Shown here piece by piece: positions 35,492-47,363 of a stretch of DNA of 64,000 nt. The DNA lies in contig NW_006768861.1 of assembly GCF_000204055.1 (NCBI RefSeq), positions 140,339 through 204,338 on the forward strand, read 5' to 3'. The notes below the pieces were generated by a model, which had not been told where the DNA came from, searched no databases, and saw only the letters and a list, made by a program, of their open reading frames with translations. Position numbers and translations under genes: made by a program. The stretch's first letter is position 1. Each line of letters begins with the position of its first letter. This DNA comes from Melampsora larici-populina 98AG31. Lineage: Eukaryota > Basidiomycota > Pucciniomycetes > Pucciniales > Melampsoraceae.

Positions 35492-37906
35492 ATGGATGAC
35501 GCAATTCACCAAGCGGCAATCCGAGCAGAGGAACTACGGATGACACGATCTAGATCAATAGCTACTGGCCAAGCTCCCGGGCCCCCACTAGGCATAACTC
35601 GGCGGACAACAAACAGATCGGAGGCCAACAAAAACGTCGACCCAAATTCGGTGTCAAACGTGGACCCCGTTCCGAATGAAGTCGAAAATCTAGATGGAGT
35701 GGACATGTTAGACGAGGCGGAAGAAGGTCCCGGTATAGGTGAACTGCATTGAGTAGCGGACGGACCTCTAATCCCATCAGATGCCGAAGACGCTTCGTGG
35801 GTAGCCCCACCAGAAAAAGGCAAAGGAAGAGCCAGTAGTAGCGCAACATCATCAAGAGGAGACGTTGAAGGAGAAATGGATCAGGCGTATGAAGAATGGA
35901 ACCCACAAGGTACGGACACGCTGATCTCTAATTTCCTCACCACTATCCTCTCTATCCTTCCAACCACACAGTTTTTCCGCAAACCCCCCCTCCACACACG
36001 GCACACCTCAGATAGAGCGCGATAGGCGCGAGGTGTTTACAGGAACCCGGAAGGGGTAAACCTCGCGGTAGATCCCCAGGAAGCCCTCCCAATATAGCGG
36101 TAGACGGAGGGCGGGGTTTTGGCAGTGATACGCAAATGTCCGTAGAGCCAACGAACATGGGTCCAAGAACCCATAAGGGGGGACACGCAGAGAACTCCAT
36201 GAACCTGAGAGGGGGAGTTTCAAGAAGCGGCCTGATATTTTGATGAGCGATATATTCCCATAACGTCGATAAGCGAAACCTGACAAAGCTTACCTTCAAT
36301 CGCCACACGTTCAGGATGCACCTTCTCAGCGGATCCCAACGTTTGGGTGACTCAACTGTTTGAGGATGGCCGATACGCGGAAGGCCACGCCCTACTAGAG
36401 CAGTTAATGAACCTGGCTCACCCACCGCAGGCACCATACGTAGCGAACGCCGATCAGCCTATACCGAGCGGTAGTGGCACCAACACCGCAAAGCAGCGTC
36501 GGTTGCTCCAGGAGGATCCTTCGAGCCCAAGCAAAGGAGACCTACCGCTAGCCAAACGCCCTAGGCCTTGTGGGGCCACAGAGAAGGCATTCCCGGCTGG
36601 AACCCAACAGTCTTTGCAAGCTATGGGCATAGCCCAGGGTCAGAGACTACCGGGTGATCGACTGCACGATCAGAACCAGGACTGTCGTCAACAATCGTCA
36701 GGAGACCTCTATAAACAAGGGACTCGCCAAGATCACCCTCAACCGGTAGACCATCCGACCCAGTTTAATCACAACTGTTTCCCCCCTCGCCGCCAGACCT
36801 CACCATCAGCCGGCAGACCAGATGCGGCACCCCCTCAACGCGACACACCGGCTAACCAGGCTAATCCAGAATTAGAAGACCCAGACGCGGCAGAAGCAGC
36901 GCAAGTAAAGATCTTGTTAGCCGCGAAGAAAGGACGGATGGTGTTACACAACGGGGACGTAGTGGAGAATGGACGGTACCTAGTGGCAGACCCCAGCGAC
37001 GAGATGGAGAAGGGGCTGACACCCCTGTCACCGGTACTGACACACTGGTTGCGCACGTTCAAATCGTATATCCCCCTGACCGTATTCAACCAAATCTTCT
37101 TGATCGACGACCAGCAAGAGTGGAGCCGTTGGAAAGCCCCAACAGAGGCCAAGATCGACGACGGTTCAGCATCCTTACGCGTCTATGGGGGCGCACCACC
37201 GCCAGAAGAGCTCACAATGCAATTTGGACATTGGATCGACGGCATCAGCCTGTTCATCAAGTACGTAGCAGCGGAGGGTTGGGAGACCCTGGCCGAGAGG
37301 TTCGAGGGACACCGGAGGGTAGTGATGGACCTTCGGGAGAACTTTGGCTGGATGATCGCGCTCCGATACTGCCGGCGTATCAGGCAAGGTGTCATGCGCG
37401 AAACGTTGGATAACAAAATCAAGAATTTCAGTACTCTGCAATCAGATATTTTCGAAGAGGCGAAGATGACTGCGGACTCACTCAACGAAAAAGCTTATAG
37501 GACAAACCCTTACGCACCAGACGGGCCCCTCTCCCACCTCAACCCTCTGACCGGTTTACCACGCACGAACACGACGGCCTCGACGCTAACCACCAGGAAA
37601 TCGACATACAAAGGCAACAAACCAAAGCCAAAAGAGTCAGTCATAGCAAAGAGGGAAGTCGACTGGATCCCGTCGGCGGAGTGGAAATTGATGTCATCGG
37701 AGCAGAGGAGAGACGTGAAGAGAGGGATGAATTTGCCAAACAAGAGACCTTACCAAGGCGTTTCATCAGGTCGATATTATCGAGAAGATGAGCCGTACAG
37801 GAATCGGGACCGCGGCGAGGAGAGGACCTACAGGAGGCGAAGCAGGTCTAGAAGTCGTAGCCCAAGGGGCAATAAAAGGAAAAAGCCTGGAGGAGGCAGA
37901 CAGTAG
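35492..37906 (+). pseudogene. DIRS ORF1, gag-like, probable intron, one stop
   Basis: Exon 1 is 35492-35909 and exon 2 is 36315-37906, joined by a likely 405-bp intron (GTACGG donor, TTCAG acceptor) in phase 1. The intron reading links NPQ to GCTFSADPN; alternatively these are two ORFs. Exon 1 is broken by a TGA at 35750-35752, preceded by T, after which the frame continues openly. The C-terminal half has an ordered segment (HWLRTFKSYIPLTVFNQIF, LNPLTGLPRTN) and ends in an Arg/Ser tail (RRRSRSRSRSPRGNKRKK) suited to RNA binding. No zinc knuckle, as in many DIRS gag proteins. Confidence 0.65.
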
Positions 37907-37974
37907 TAAGCCTAACGACCATCATAGGAAATGAAGCGCACAAATGACGCCGCTGTAACTCAGTACCAACATGA

Positions 37975-39774
37975 AAAGAAACCCTGTGTACCAATGTCCT
38001 GACTTGCCCCAAAAATCTTTGTTTCGCCCCACTTCCACATTTCCCATTGAGCTCCTCCCCAAGGGTCCTAAAAGACCAGACAGACATCAACCCATGCCCG
38101 ACTCTGCCACATGACACCCAGGTGAGACAGCTGTTAAGCCAGGTCTGGCCAAGGCAGGCTTGATGCGAGATGAACATCCCGTTATGGGAGGCAGAGCTCC
38201 TGAGGGCGGGACTCTTGACAAAATACCGTGACATCCCAAGCGGACTAAGAAGCGGTTTTGACCAAGGGGTAGGAAGAGCAGTCTTGCCAAACGTACCTTA
38301 CTTCTGCCCCCCAAATCACTTGTCCGCTCTACTGGTGAGGGAGAAAATCGAGCAATCTTTTTGAGAAGAGATCGCAGCGGGCCGAATGTTCGGTCCATTT
38401 ACCAAGGAGGAGGTATATCATCACGTCGGTTTCTTCAGGAAGAGTCCCCTAGGAGCAGTCGTAAACAGCAACGGCTCGACAAGACCGATAAACGATCTAT
38501 CCTTCCCCCGGAACAACCCAGATCTACAGTCAGTGAATGCATGGGTGGATAAAGAAGACTACACGACGTCATGGGACGACTTCAAGGCAGTCGCACGTTT
38601 CTTAAAGATGACAGTAGGAGAGCTCGAACTTGCCATCTTTGACTGGGCAAAGGTGTATCGCCAAATCGCCATGTCTCCAGATCAATGGCGATTCCTTATG
38701 ATTCTCACCTTTGAGGGCAGCGTACTGCTCGATACGCGGATAGCGTTTGGAGGAGTGGCTGGGTGCGGGAGCTTTGGCCGCGTCGCGGACGCGTGGAAAG
38801 CAATAGTGTTGGCACGGTTCCCGAAGTTGCTGGGAGCATTCCGCTGGGTAGACGACACAATGTTCGTCCAAAGGAAAGGTGACACAATGCATCTAGATGA
38901 GATCTCAAAGCTCAGTAAGGACTTGGGGGTGGTAGAGAATGAGGAGAAGAGGAAGGACTTCCAGGAGGAACAACAGTACCTTGGTTTTGTATGGAACGGT
39001 CGGGAAAAGACGGTGCGACTTCCGACAGAGAAAATTCAGGTCAGGACACAGGAAATAGAAGGTTTCTTGAGGAAGGAGGCCCACCGATATAAGGATGTGG
39101 AACGCCTGGCCGGGAAACTGGTCCACACGGCGATGGTGTTTCCTCAGATGCGAGTTCATAACGTCGACATATACCATTGGATGGCCGAATGGTACCATTG
39201 AGACGCCTATTGACCCACACCAGAAAGTGTCCGAGCGGACTTGGAACGGTGGCAACAGGTATTGAAATCAGCAGACCCCCTGCGTATTATCCCAGACCAC
39301 GAAGCCCAAAACATAAACTGGGTGGGCGACGCCTCGACTTCGTACGGGATTGGAATTGTGATTGGTCGTCGGTGGGCGCGATTCCGGTTCTTAAAGGGCT
39401 GGAGAAGTGAGATTCGAGGGGAACCCACGAGAGGCATCGCATGGGCAGAAACCGTCGCGGCTCGCCTGGGTTTCTTGATGGTGAAAACACTGTACCAGGT
39501 AGCAGGTAAACGCTTTGTGATGCTGACAGACAACTCCGTCACCGAGGGCGCGATTCGGAACGGTAAGTCTAGGGACCGAGGTGTGAACCGAGAGTTCGTG
39601 AAGCTACAAGAGTTGTTATTAAGAAACCAGACTCAGCTTGAAGCAAAGAGGGTAAGGTCAGCAGACAATGCGGCGGACTTACTATCAAGGGGTTTAGATT
39701 TGTCAAAACATGTGTCGGACATGATGGTGGTTCCGATACCAGCCGATCTGAGACACCTCCTGAAGCAAGGGTGA
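37975..39774 (+). pseudogene. DIRS reverse transcriptase and RNase H, four in-frame stops
   Basis: One reading frame carries everything. RT: GPFTKEEV and RPINDLSFPRN (about 38390-38510), FDWAKVYRQI (motif A, about 38640), GGVAGCGSFGRVADAW (motif B), WVDDTMFV (motif C, about 38850), YLGFVWN. RNase H: WVGDASTSYGIGIV (first Asp, about 39320), WAETVAARLG (Glu), LTDNSVTEG (Asp), SADNAADLLSRG (Asp, about 39660). TGA stops at 38161-38163, 38362-38364, 39199-39201 and 39211-39213 are all preceded by T. The true start is not clear; an ATG at 37930 in another frame may belong to it. Confidence 0.85.
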
Positions 39775-39876
39775 TAGGAAGCTTAGGTGAGCTCCGGCAG
39801 ACCTTTAAGGCGAGAGACCACTGTTTTTACTCACCTCAGCTCAACCCACCGAAATCCTAATTCGGCTTGCCTCGTA

Positions 39877-40965
39877 ATGGCCCACCTGCCACGACACTTC
39901 CAGGAAGCAGCAGCAAACACCTCTAGAGCAGGACGACATGCGGCCATGGGTAGCTGGGTGAATTCGACGCTAGCGGGCTACTCTTCCGGAATGTTGAAAT
40001 TTGTAGAGTTCAAAATGAAGACAGAAGGGAGTTTCGACGCCGACCGACCGATAACAGACTTGGAAATCTACGATTTTATCGCGTGGGCTAGCGAGTCAGA
40101 CCCAGCGATCCCAGATCGACCATCTCGAGCAGTCAGTTCGGTTACCGTCAAGAAGTATCTCGACGGAATCCGAGCCTGGCACTTGGTGAAACATGTCACC
40201 AGACCAATGGTAGACCCTGGGGTGGTAAAAACCCTCCTGACGGCGTCGAAACGGGCGGAAGAACAGAAAGACCTCGTGACGATCAAGAACCCAGTCATGA
40301 TCCGCCAGCTCTTCAACCTGGTACAAGGTACGAACCGTCGATTGGAGGTAGATGAGTTAATCGGGACAGTAGGTCTGGTAGCTTTTTGGGGTGTAGCACG
40401 TTTAGGGGAGCTGTTAAGGAAGTCGGCATCAGACGGAGCAATACTGCGAAGACACGTCGAGTTTGGAACGAAACACGGTACAAACTTTGTGAGACTTCAC
40501 CTCCGGAGAGCGAAGACGGCTGCCCCGGGCGAGGTTCAGGTAATTCACCTCCAGCAGCAGCTAAACGTGCTAGACCCGGTATTGGCAATCCGACGTCTGC
40601 TAAAACGGAATCCAGGCAGATCACCCAACAACTTATTATTCGAATACGGCGACGGACCTGAATACATTCCCCTGACAAAGACGAAATTCTTGAATGGGGT
40701 AGGGAAGATATGGGGAAGACCGAGTATAGGCACTTGGAGCGGCCACTCCTTCCGAGTAGGAGGGGCGTCCTTGAGATTCAACCTAGGAACCAAGATGGAG
40801 GTGATAGCGAAGTTAGGAAGGTGGAAGTCACTCACGTACTTGCGTTACTTGAAACCATACTCGGAAAGGGACACAGAAGATTCAATGGCGTTCTTGGCGG
40901 CCATCGAGGATCCAACTTGGGTAGAGAAATATAGTAGTGGTATGCTGGATCATGATAACGCTTGA
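39877..40965 (+). CDS. DIRS tyrosine recombinase
   Basis: 362 residues from ATG 39877, uninterrupted. An N-terminal SAM-like DNA-binding region (STLAGYSSGMLKF, about residue 35) precedes the catalytic domain with the family tetrad: Arg in VARLGELLRKS (about residue 175), His and Arg in GHSFRVGG (about 290), a Trp in LGRWKS at the sixth position, and the nucleophile Tyr in YLRYLKP (about 325). It would insert the circular cDNA by site-specific recombination. It is the only intact ORF of this element. Confidence 0.9.
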   Translation: MAHLPRHFQEAAANTSRAGRHAAMGSWVNSTLAGYSSGMLKFVEFKMKTEGSFDADRPITDLEIYDFIAWASESDPAIPDRPSRAVSSVTVKKYLDGIRAWHLVKHVTRPMVDPGVVKTLLTASKRAEEQKDLVTIKNPVMIRQLFNLVQGTNRRLEVDELIGTVGLVAFWGVARLGELLRKSASDGAILRRHVEFGTKHGTNFVRLHLRRAKTAAPGEVQVIHLQQQLNVLDPVLAIRRLLKRNPGRSPNNLLFEYGDGPEYIPLTKTKFLNGVGKIWGRPSIGTWSGHSFRVGGASLRFNLGTKMEVIAKLGRWKSLTYLRYLKPYSERDTEDSMAFLAAIEDPTWVEKYSSGMLDHDNA

Positions 40966-41471
40966 TTCAAGTTGGAGTCGCCTGTTTGGAATGAAGGGAC
41001 AGGACATCAATGAAATCGAAACACAGAAACAAGAAGCCCAAAACCTTAATTTGAGTATAGCTTGAGTTTGAATGAGAGACAGATCGCCAAGTGCATAGAA
41101 GGAGCTAGTAGATCGCAGAGCGCCCGTCGAGCGTGGCGGGGTGTGCCTGAGGCTCAAGGCGCACGGCGCGCGTCTGAGGCATGGGAGGCAGACACACCAG
41201 CAGCGCTCGACGAGAGAGTGCACCTAGGAGGGTGGGTGGGTCCAGGGGAGGACACGGGCCGAGGTAGCTTTTGGTGTCAGAGAACCAACTTTGGTGTTCC
41301 AGAACCAAAGCCCTTGGGCCGGGGCCTTCACCCCCCGTACCCGCCCTCTTGACAGACGTAAAGAGGGCATTTCGGTGGTTGTTCACACACAACACATCTA
41401 CCTCAAATGAGAGACAGGGATCCGTAGGAGGATCCTGACTCTCAGATCCATCCCAGAGCTAACATAGCGCT
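40966..41471. other. DIRS 3' region
   Basis: No coding. DIRS elements usually hold an internal complementary region and terminal repeat here. ATGAGAGACAG occurs at 41071-41081 and again at about 41407-41417. GC-rich 41120-41340. I could not pair it with the left end. Confidence 0.35.
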
Positions 41472-41807
41472 TTAGAGAATGGATTGTTCATGGATCGGAG
41501 GGGACAAGTTGGATTGGAGACCAAAGGTACGAATGGCGGCGACGGGGTCGAATCGTGTTGTAGGTAGGTAAGGATATACTAAACTCCATAAATCATGCAT
41601 GAGAAGGTTGGAAAACTGGGGAGATAGCGCTGTGGCAAGGAAGGGTAAGACAGTTGGTCGGTGTGGTGCAAGACGCAGGTCCACTCCTGCGCGAAGTTTA
41701 ACCTCTGAGGCTAAGGAAAAGAATCGAACGAAATCGCCGACTGTCAGTGTTGCGCTGAGTTGGGGGCTGGTGGCGGAAAGATCCACAACAAAGTCGTGAA
41801 GTAGCAT
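41472..41807 (-). pseudogene. KDZ-type transposase copy A, N-terminal part
   Basis: Starts at ATG 41805-41807 (MLLHDFVVDLS), matching MLVKDLMTRLA at the start of copy B. PFLATALSP and LWSLVYPYLP align with EFLTHCLDP and LWLLTHHYLP of copy B. Homology stops near 41480, which marks one edge of the DIRS insertion. Without copy B this piece would not be recognisable. Confidence 0.6.
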
Positions 41808-42160
41808 CGTTGATGATTCCACTCGAGTGAAGAGTCAAGTGAAGTGAAGTGAATGGTTGTGTCGTAGTGGGGATGAGGGCTAATGATTTGATTCCTGTCA
41901 CACACCTTTCGAAAAACCACGTTCACATCGTTAACACTCAAGTCATATTGTGATTTCACGGGTGACACATGGATAACGTATGTCCAAAACTATCTAGGTA
42001 GAGTAATGTTTTGGTACATGGTAGGTGTTTCCATGTTGTGAGTAGACCCATACACGCCCATGGTTTATGGGAGGTTTGTCCCAGAATCCCAGAGTCCCAG
42101 AACATTCTGGGCCACCCCCGGATCCTGTAGTTTACCGTGTCATGGTATGCTTATATAGCG
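41808..42160. other. Gap upstream of KDZ copy A
   Basis: About 350 bp, no gene. 42070-42105 holds a CCCAGAATCCCAGAGTCCC repeat, complementary in style to 28678-28720. The KDZ copy A promoter and transposon end should lie here. Confidence 0.4.
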
Positions 42161-43158
42161 TTATGGGGTTGGGAAGAAAGTTGAAACCAAGGCATGAATC
42201 AAGTCGCGCCACTTGTTTTCCTCTGGGAAACCAAACTGGTACGGGAGGACATAGCACTCATTGCCAGGGTGACATGGCTCTTCACACAAAAGCCATTCGG
42301 ACTTGTCCTTGTTGTGTTTTCCAAAGGTTCTCACTAGGCTATTTGATGTTACCTGAAAGAAATCAATGTTAGTAAATGTGAATGACAGGTCAATATGGAT
42401 AGATTATTTTGTACCTTTAAGCCTGAACTTTGTGTATGCATCTCGTCTGCGGCAACATGAAGGGCTTGCAAGCGCGAGGACATAGAAGCTACTCTCTCCA
42501 GGGCTTCTTGAAAATCTTTCAGCGTACGAGCTACATAAATGTTGGATTTGACCCGCTCCAAAGCCTGAAATTGTCCTAGATTTGGCTTTGATGCCCAATC
42601 CTTATGTTGTTTGCAAATCTTGATGTGAGGTAGGATTTTGGTGTCGATGGTCATGTTGTGTTGAATCCAATCGGGAGAATCGCGAGTGAAGTCCAGTGGC
42701 TTAAAGGGGCTGAGTTCGAATGTGACTAGGTGTTTGTCCATCAGATAGTCCCCAGCCGGATCAAAGGTGTAGCTATCTCCGTCAAGGATCACTGGGGTAA
42801 CTAGGTAGTTCCAGCCTCCGTGTTTGGATGTACTGTTGGCTGAGAACATAAAATTGGTGTGTCTTAGTTGTCTTGATAAGTAGATGATCTCTTCCTCAGA
42901 AACCTCCAGATCTTGATTGATCAAGGCCCTGTTGAGTGGAGTACATTGTTTCCGAGTTGTTGACAAACTGATTGGAGGCTTTAAGTGAGGTTCAATGATG
43001 GTTAAAGTTGTATTGTTAACTTTAAGGTCCAGGGAGGAGGTGCTGGTGGGGATTGATGTTAGATGATCTGCAACCACAGGAGAAGAATTTCCGTGATCAC
43101 TTCAATGATCAGCACTATCTGGGTTTTCATCAGTCCATGTTGAGTTGATGTCAGGCAT
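42161..43158 (-). pseudogene. Unknown two-exon gene, 311 codons, with one TTGA stop
   Basis: Exon 1 (43158-42415) and exon 2 (42352-42161) join in phase 0 across a 62-bp GT-AG intron. Exon 1 starts MPDINSTWTDENPDS, and after 18 codons meets a TGA at 43102-43104 preceded by T; beyond it the frame is open to a TAA at 42161-42163. If the true start lies downstream the gene could still be expressed. Content: NRALINQDLEVSEEEI, GWNYLVTPVILDGDSYTFDP, an amphipathic helix stretch near residues 195-240, and a C-terminal Cys pair (LLCEEPCHPGNEC). No family recognised. Same strand as the KDZ genes on both sides; it may be an accessory gene of that element. Confidence 0.6.
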
Positions 43159-43737
43159 GTTATTGAGGTTTGTGTTTTTGTAAGGGTAGATGATTATATG
43201 AGTAAACAAAAACAAATAACAGCTAGAAAAGGTAGTTGGGCAAAGATTCAAAATGAGGTGGAAAGTTTAATAAGGGCAAGGCAAATGAAGGATTGCAAAG
43301 TAGAGACTGATATGAACTTGGATTACCTCAACATATATTATTCCACGGTGATTAGAGGTTGCAGGGACGTCTTTCTACATCCATCTGATGTAAAACAAAA
43401 TTGTAGAAGCTACTAAAAGAACAATATGATAATTGATCACTCCAATCAGATGTTGGTTCAATTGTTCATTGGATGTAAAACCACGTCATAGAAGTCACTT
43501 GTACTGGGGACCTCGGTGGCCTTCATGTCCAACAACGTATAAACAGGATTGTAAAAGAAGTGATATCTTCAATTATCTTTGATTCAGCCACAAATAACCC
43601 AGGCACTTGGGATATCAACATAGCAGTATAGATTGCACTTATGATAAAAGTCATGATCACACTTATTGAAGTGATGTATGAGTTGTAATGTATATATCTC
43701 CTTTTTTAAATAATAAAGCAAGCCTATTTACAAGGAA
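43159..43737. other. Gap with small ORF 43198-43416 (+)
   Basis: The ORF would encode 72 residues, basic at the start (MSKQKQITARKGSWAKIQ) and divergent from the 311-codon gene, 40 bp away. Nothing confirms that it is expressed. The rest is AT-rich without motif. Confidence 0.25.
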
Positions 43738-46017
43738 TCATGGTAACATGGGGTCTAGAGGTTTACCAACAGTCACATATTCAACATTGCCACAGAAGGT
43801 TACTCCTTGCTTGTTTTTTAACCTTTCAATCAATCGGACGTTATGCAATCGGATCATTTCTTCCAAAAAAAAATTGTACTTTGTATATGTCATGTTCCGG
43901 CAGATAGAGTCAAAGCGTCCAAACCAGGCATTGACAATTTCAGCCGCGGAAGAATTGAACTTCCACTTGCCATTCCTCTTCAGTTCGGGAAAAATTTGAG
44001 GATCATTGTGGAGTCGACATGTTGTATGAGATTCCTTGTGAGATTTGATGTGGAAGGCATCCACCGGGAGGATTGTGTTGCAAACGCGATGTCGATCTTC
44101 AGCACTGGTTTGTATATGAGAATACAAACCACATGCATTGTCATAGAATATGACCTGGGGTAATTCTTTGGGGAATAGTTCGTATATCCATTCCTACTTT
44201 ACCAAATCATGAGTGATCATAAGCTTCTTGAATGACAGCAACTAAAAGTTTAAAGCTCACCTTAACTTTGGTAACCAATTCTGACTTGTAGAAGGTCTTA
44301 CGTGCAAGGATTATACCACAGGGTGACACCATCAGCTGTTCATTATGAGTTTCACAGTGTGATATAATAACCGTCTTCTTATTCTTGTTGGATTCACGGC
44401 CGTCGCGAGCTCCCTCATGCTCACGTTCCTCCACATCTGCAAGTAGTAGTGCTTTCTCTGTGACATCAGCTTCACCAGTCTCGTTCAACAAGATGGCACT
44501 AGGGTCAAGATGAAGGTTAGTATGTGGGAGATTCAATCTCCTGCAAAGACCAAATAACGAAGTATTCCGTTCTTTAAATTCTTTGTAGGCCGCCACATGT
44601 TCAATATCTTCACACGTATTGGCTCCCTTCTTGGCGGGTTTTAGACAGGGCTGCACTTGACACATTGCTTTGAGTAATTCTTTGTGTTCTGGACAATAGC
44701 GGTCATTAACATTATTTAGAGGTTGATCACAATAATTTAATGTTGAATTTGGATTGAGGTGTTGAAGTTGCTCCTCAGACACGCTGCAACACCAATGGCC
44801 AATGGTGATCCCGTTGGTAACAACCGCGCGCATGACTGTGGACCATATAAATATGTCAGATATGAAAGTGAATGTATCTTGTAATAGACGACTGACCACG
44901 GGCCTCCTCAAAGCTACCTGTGGGGAGAAACTCAGTACATAAGTTACAGACATGTGATTGGAAGTGGGAGCCCTTGTGTTTAAGCCATTCCAAGTGTTGG
45001 TCCATTGCTGTGTAGAATTGGCGGTTGTCTGCTCCTCCTGCGTCACTCTTCAGTCGTACACCACGTTCATTTGTGCATCTCATCAAACAATGTATATCCA
45101 TTCCCAGTGAGCAAACATTCGGACTGATCTTCCGGGTGAATTCCGGGTCTTGGAAATCATTTGAATAAGTTTTAGTGACGGCTGCATGGGCTTGATTGTA
45201 GATGCAGAATATATTATATATACTGACTCTGATTTGAGTCATGGATGGAATTGATGACTTAGAAACAAATAGCTATTTATGGAAGAGGTAAATGGATTAC
45301 TTACACGCCTTGCATTTGTAGATGAGCAAAGTGATCAGCAAGCCTATGGGTCATGAAGTACCGCTGGGTTACTTGGAAGTATTCTGCTGGCTGTCCTTCG
45401 CCAACTGTGTAATATTCACAAAAATCATCACGACGCAGGTAAGTTGGTGTGTACGTGTCGTTACATTCTGAAATGGTTGTTGTTGTTAGAGTTTTAAAGG
45501 TATTGATTAGTAGAAAGACAAATAAAAACTTACGACGACAGTAACTTGTAAAGTATTGAACACTTTCAATACCACCAATATCATATAAGTAACCATATAG
45601 CCTGGGCCTAGCCATTAGGCGTTGGGGCTTGCCAGTTTCAGGATTGATACATCTAGAGCAGTGTGTTGTGGGTGGTCTAAATGTGTGTTCAGTTATGATG
45701 ATAGTAGCTTGTGATTTTCAATCAGCTGTTGGTATGCCATGCTTTTGAATCAATGTGTAATCATAGTGGCACATTGGAAGGTAATGGTGGGTCAATAACC
45801 ACAGTCGACTCCAAGTTTCAGGTGGCTGAGCAGGATCAAGACAATGAGTGAGAAATTCAATGGGATGGTCATCACGAGTTGCGACATAAGCGTTGTGATT
45901 CCTCTTCAGAAAATCAGCACCCAGAGTTGCGAATAAGATAAGTTGAGCTAATGTTGGACTCTGATATGTTTCAGGGTAGAACATGGCAAGGCGAGTCATA
46001 AGATCTTTGACAAGCAT
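43738..46017 (-). pseudogene. KDZ-associated transposase copy B, CxC5/CxC6-like
   Basis: ATG at 46015-46017 (MLVKDLMTRLA). Exon 1 runs to 45534 and exon 2 is 45467-45305; then come coding blocks about 45190-44920, 44835-44275 and 44195-43738. Features: EFLTHCLDP, THCSRC and ARPRLYGYLYDIGGIESVQ (CxC5-like), CNDTYTPTYLRRDDFC, HVCNLC, TNGITIGHWCC with NVNDRYCPEH (CxC6-like), HCETHNEQLMVSPCGIILA, then FYDNACGLY, DAFHIKSHKESHTTC and NAWFGRFDS as the probable catalytic end. One TGA at 45718-45720, preceded by T, interrupts exon 1 in frame. Otherwise better preserved than copy A. Family identity comes from recalled Pfam-type patterns, not a search. Confidence 0.72.
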
Positions 46018-47210
46018 GATTATGTGTTGGATTGAGCTGATGAAGAGGTCGAGACACCTCCAACAAATTTCCATCACATCGTGGCATGCGCGCTCTTGTC
46101 GCATGGTGAGATGCGATGTGAAATCACACATGTGCCAGGCGATGGAAAGCCTGTGCGATATGACATCGCACAGGTTTCACGCAATCTAACGTGTGAAATC
46201 ACATAGGTTTGTGTGATCTTACCTTGATGCGATTCAAGATTGCAGGGACTCAGCACGACCTGATCCTCAAGCAATTCGATATCACATCAAGTCAATGCAA
46301 CTCAACCGCTCAGGCAATTCAACATCACATCAACTCTACGCAAAACAACTGTTCAGGCGATCCAACCAGTCCAATCACATGAATAATATCTGAAGATATC
46401 ATCTCATTGCTCAACATGAATGCAATCCAAAACCGCCTCCTCTCATGCAATTCCATCCCACAAACAACTTAGTTTCGCCTCTTCCCATCGGATTGAATCC
46501 CACTTCCAATCTAGAGGTTGGGTCTACCGAGTTGGCAGGATAAACCACGATGATATTGTGGCCTTGACCATACCACAACCACAATCTGTACATTCCGACG
46601 ATGTTCTAGCATAGATCACCTCGGCTGCCACTGCCATGGGTAAAGCTCTTCTTCCAACATACTTGAAGGAGGACATCCGTACAAATCTTGGACTATATCC
46701 GCGGCTGATATCGCTAAACTCAGAAACAAATAAAAGCGGGCCTTCTGTACCATTGTACTTGATATGCTTTTGAGCTGTCATCTCTTCCAAGGTAGAGATA
46801 CCCATGAGCGACGCCTGGAACTCTTTTGAATCATACTCAAAAATTTTCACCCTTTCAAGTTATGGAGAGAAGGATCAAAATCTCGTAACGAATCCTTCAT
46901 TACTTATTGGACCTAATCCACGGATCAAAGGTATTCAAACCCTTAATCTAAACCAGGCCTTCGACATCTTCTTATACCAGGTCAAAGAGATTTGGGATCA
47001 GAAAAAGGCCCTCCTACATTGGGATCAAGCTTTGTGACAAGAGAAATATTAAATTGGAGTATTGAGTTACAAAGTTTTTTTGAAGATGATACACACTCAG
47101 AAACAAGTTCTTTAGCAGATTATCAAACTGAAAGTGAATTTTTACCAAGATCGATTTTTGAAGATGAAAGTTGCAATAATCTAGAGAAACTCGCGATACC
47201 AATAATGGTA
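46018..47210. other. Region upstream of KDZ copy B, possible gene fragment
   Basis: 46085-46230 has repeats of TGTGAAATCACA (46118-46129 and 46193-46204), a near-palindrome that could belong to the transposon end. From 46615 to 47215 plus-strand pieces read as coding (LLIGPNPRIKGIQTLNLNQ, then in the next frame SEFLPRSIFEDESC), and a minus-strand ORF covers 46524-46850 (SSECTDCGCGMVKAT). Frames are broken and no family is recognised. Confidence 0.35.
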
Positions 47211-47336
47211 CCTTAGACACCAGAAAACGGGTGTGAGTCTTAACGGCTCTGAACACCGAAGACAGAAAGACAACAGACCTAAATCAAGGTAAGAGAACAA
47301 AATACGAGGCCACCTTTTTCCTCAGTGAACTGATGA
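47211..47336 (-). repeat. Intron-less copy of a duplicated sequence
   Basis: 98 bp (47211-47308) followed directly by 28 bp (47309-47336). The same 98 and 28 bp recur at 47364-47461 and 47551-47578, separated by 89 bp. Only one or two mismatches separate the copies. Confidence 0.93.
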
Positions 47337-47363
47337 TAATATTTCATAAGATAAACTATCTAA

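Larger units (their letters stand above)
35410..41465 (+). mobile_element. DIRS-type tyrosine-recombinase retrotransposon
   Basis: Order on the plus strand: gag-like ORF, reverse transcriptase plus RNase H, then tyrosine recombinase. This combination defines DIRS-type elements, which integrate by a recombinase and leave no target duplication; Cryptons lack the RT. Edges are estimated from where the flanking KDZ gene stops matching copy B; terminal repeats were not identified. Five in-frame TGA stops show it is inactive. Confidence 0.82.
33198..41807 (-). mobile_element. KDZ-associated transposase copy A, split by a DIRS element
   Basis: The N-terminal part (41472-41807) and the rest (33198 to about 35250) are separated by about 6 kb of DIRS-type retroelement. 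Both parts align by eye with consecutive parts of copy B at 43738-46017, which is uninterrupted, so the split is by insertion. Transposon ends were not found. Confidence 0.75.
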
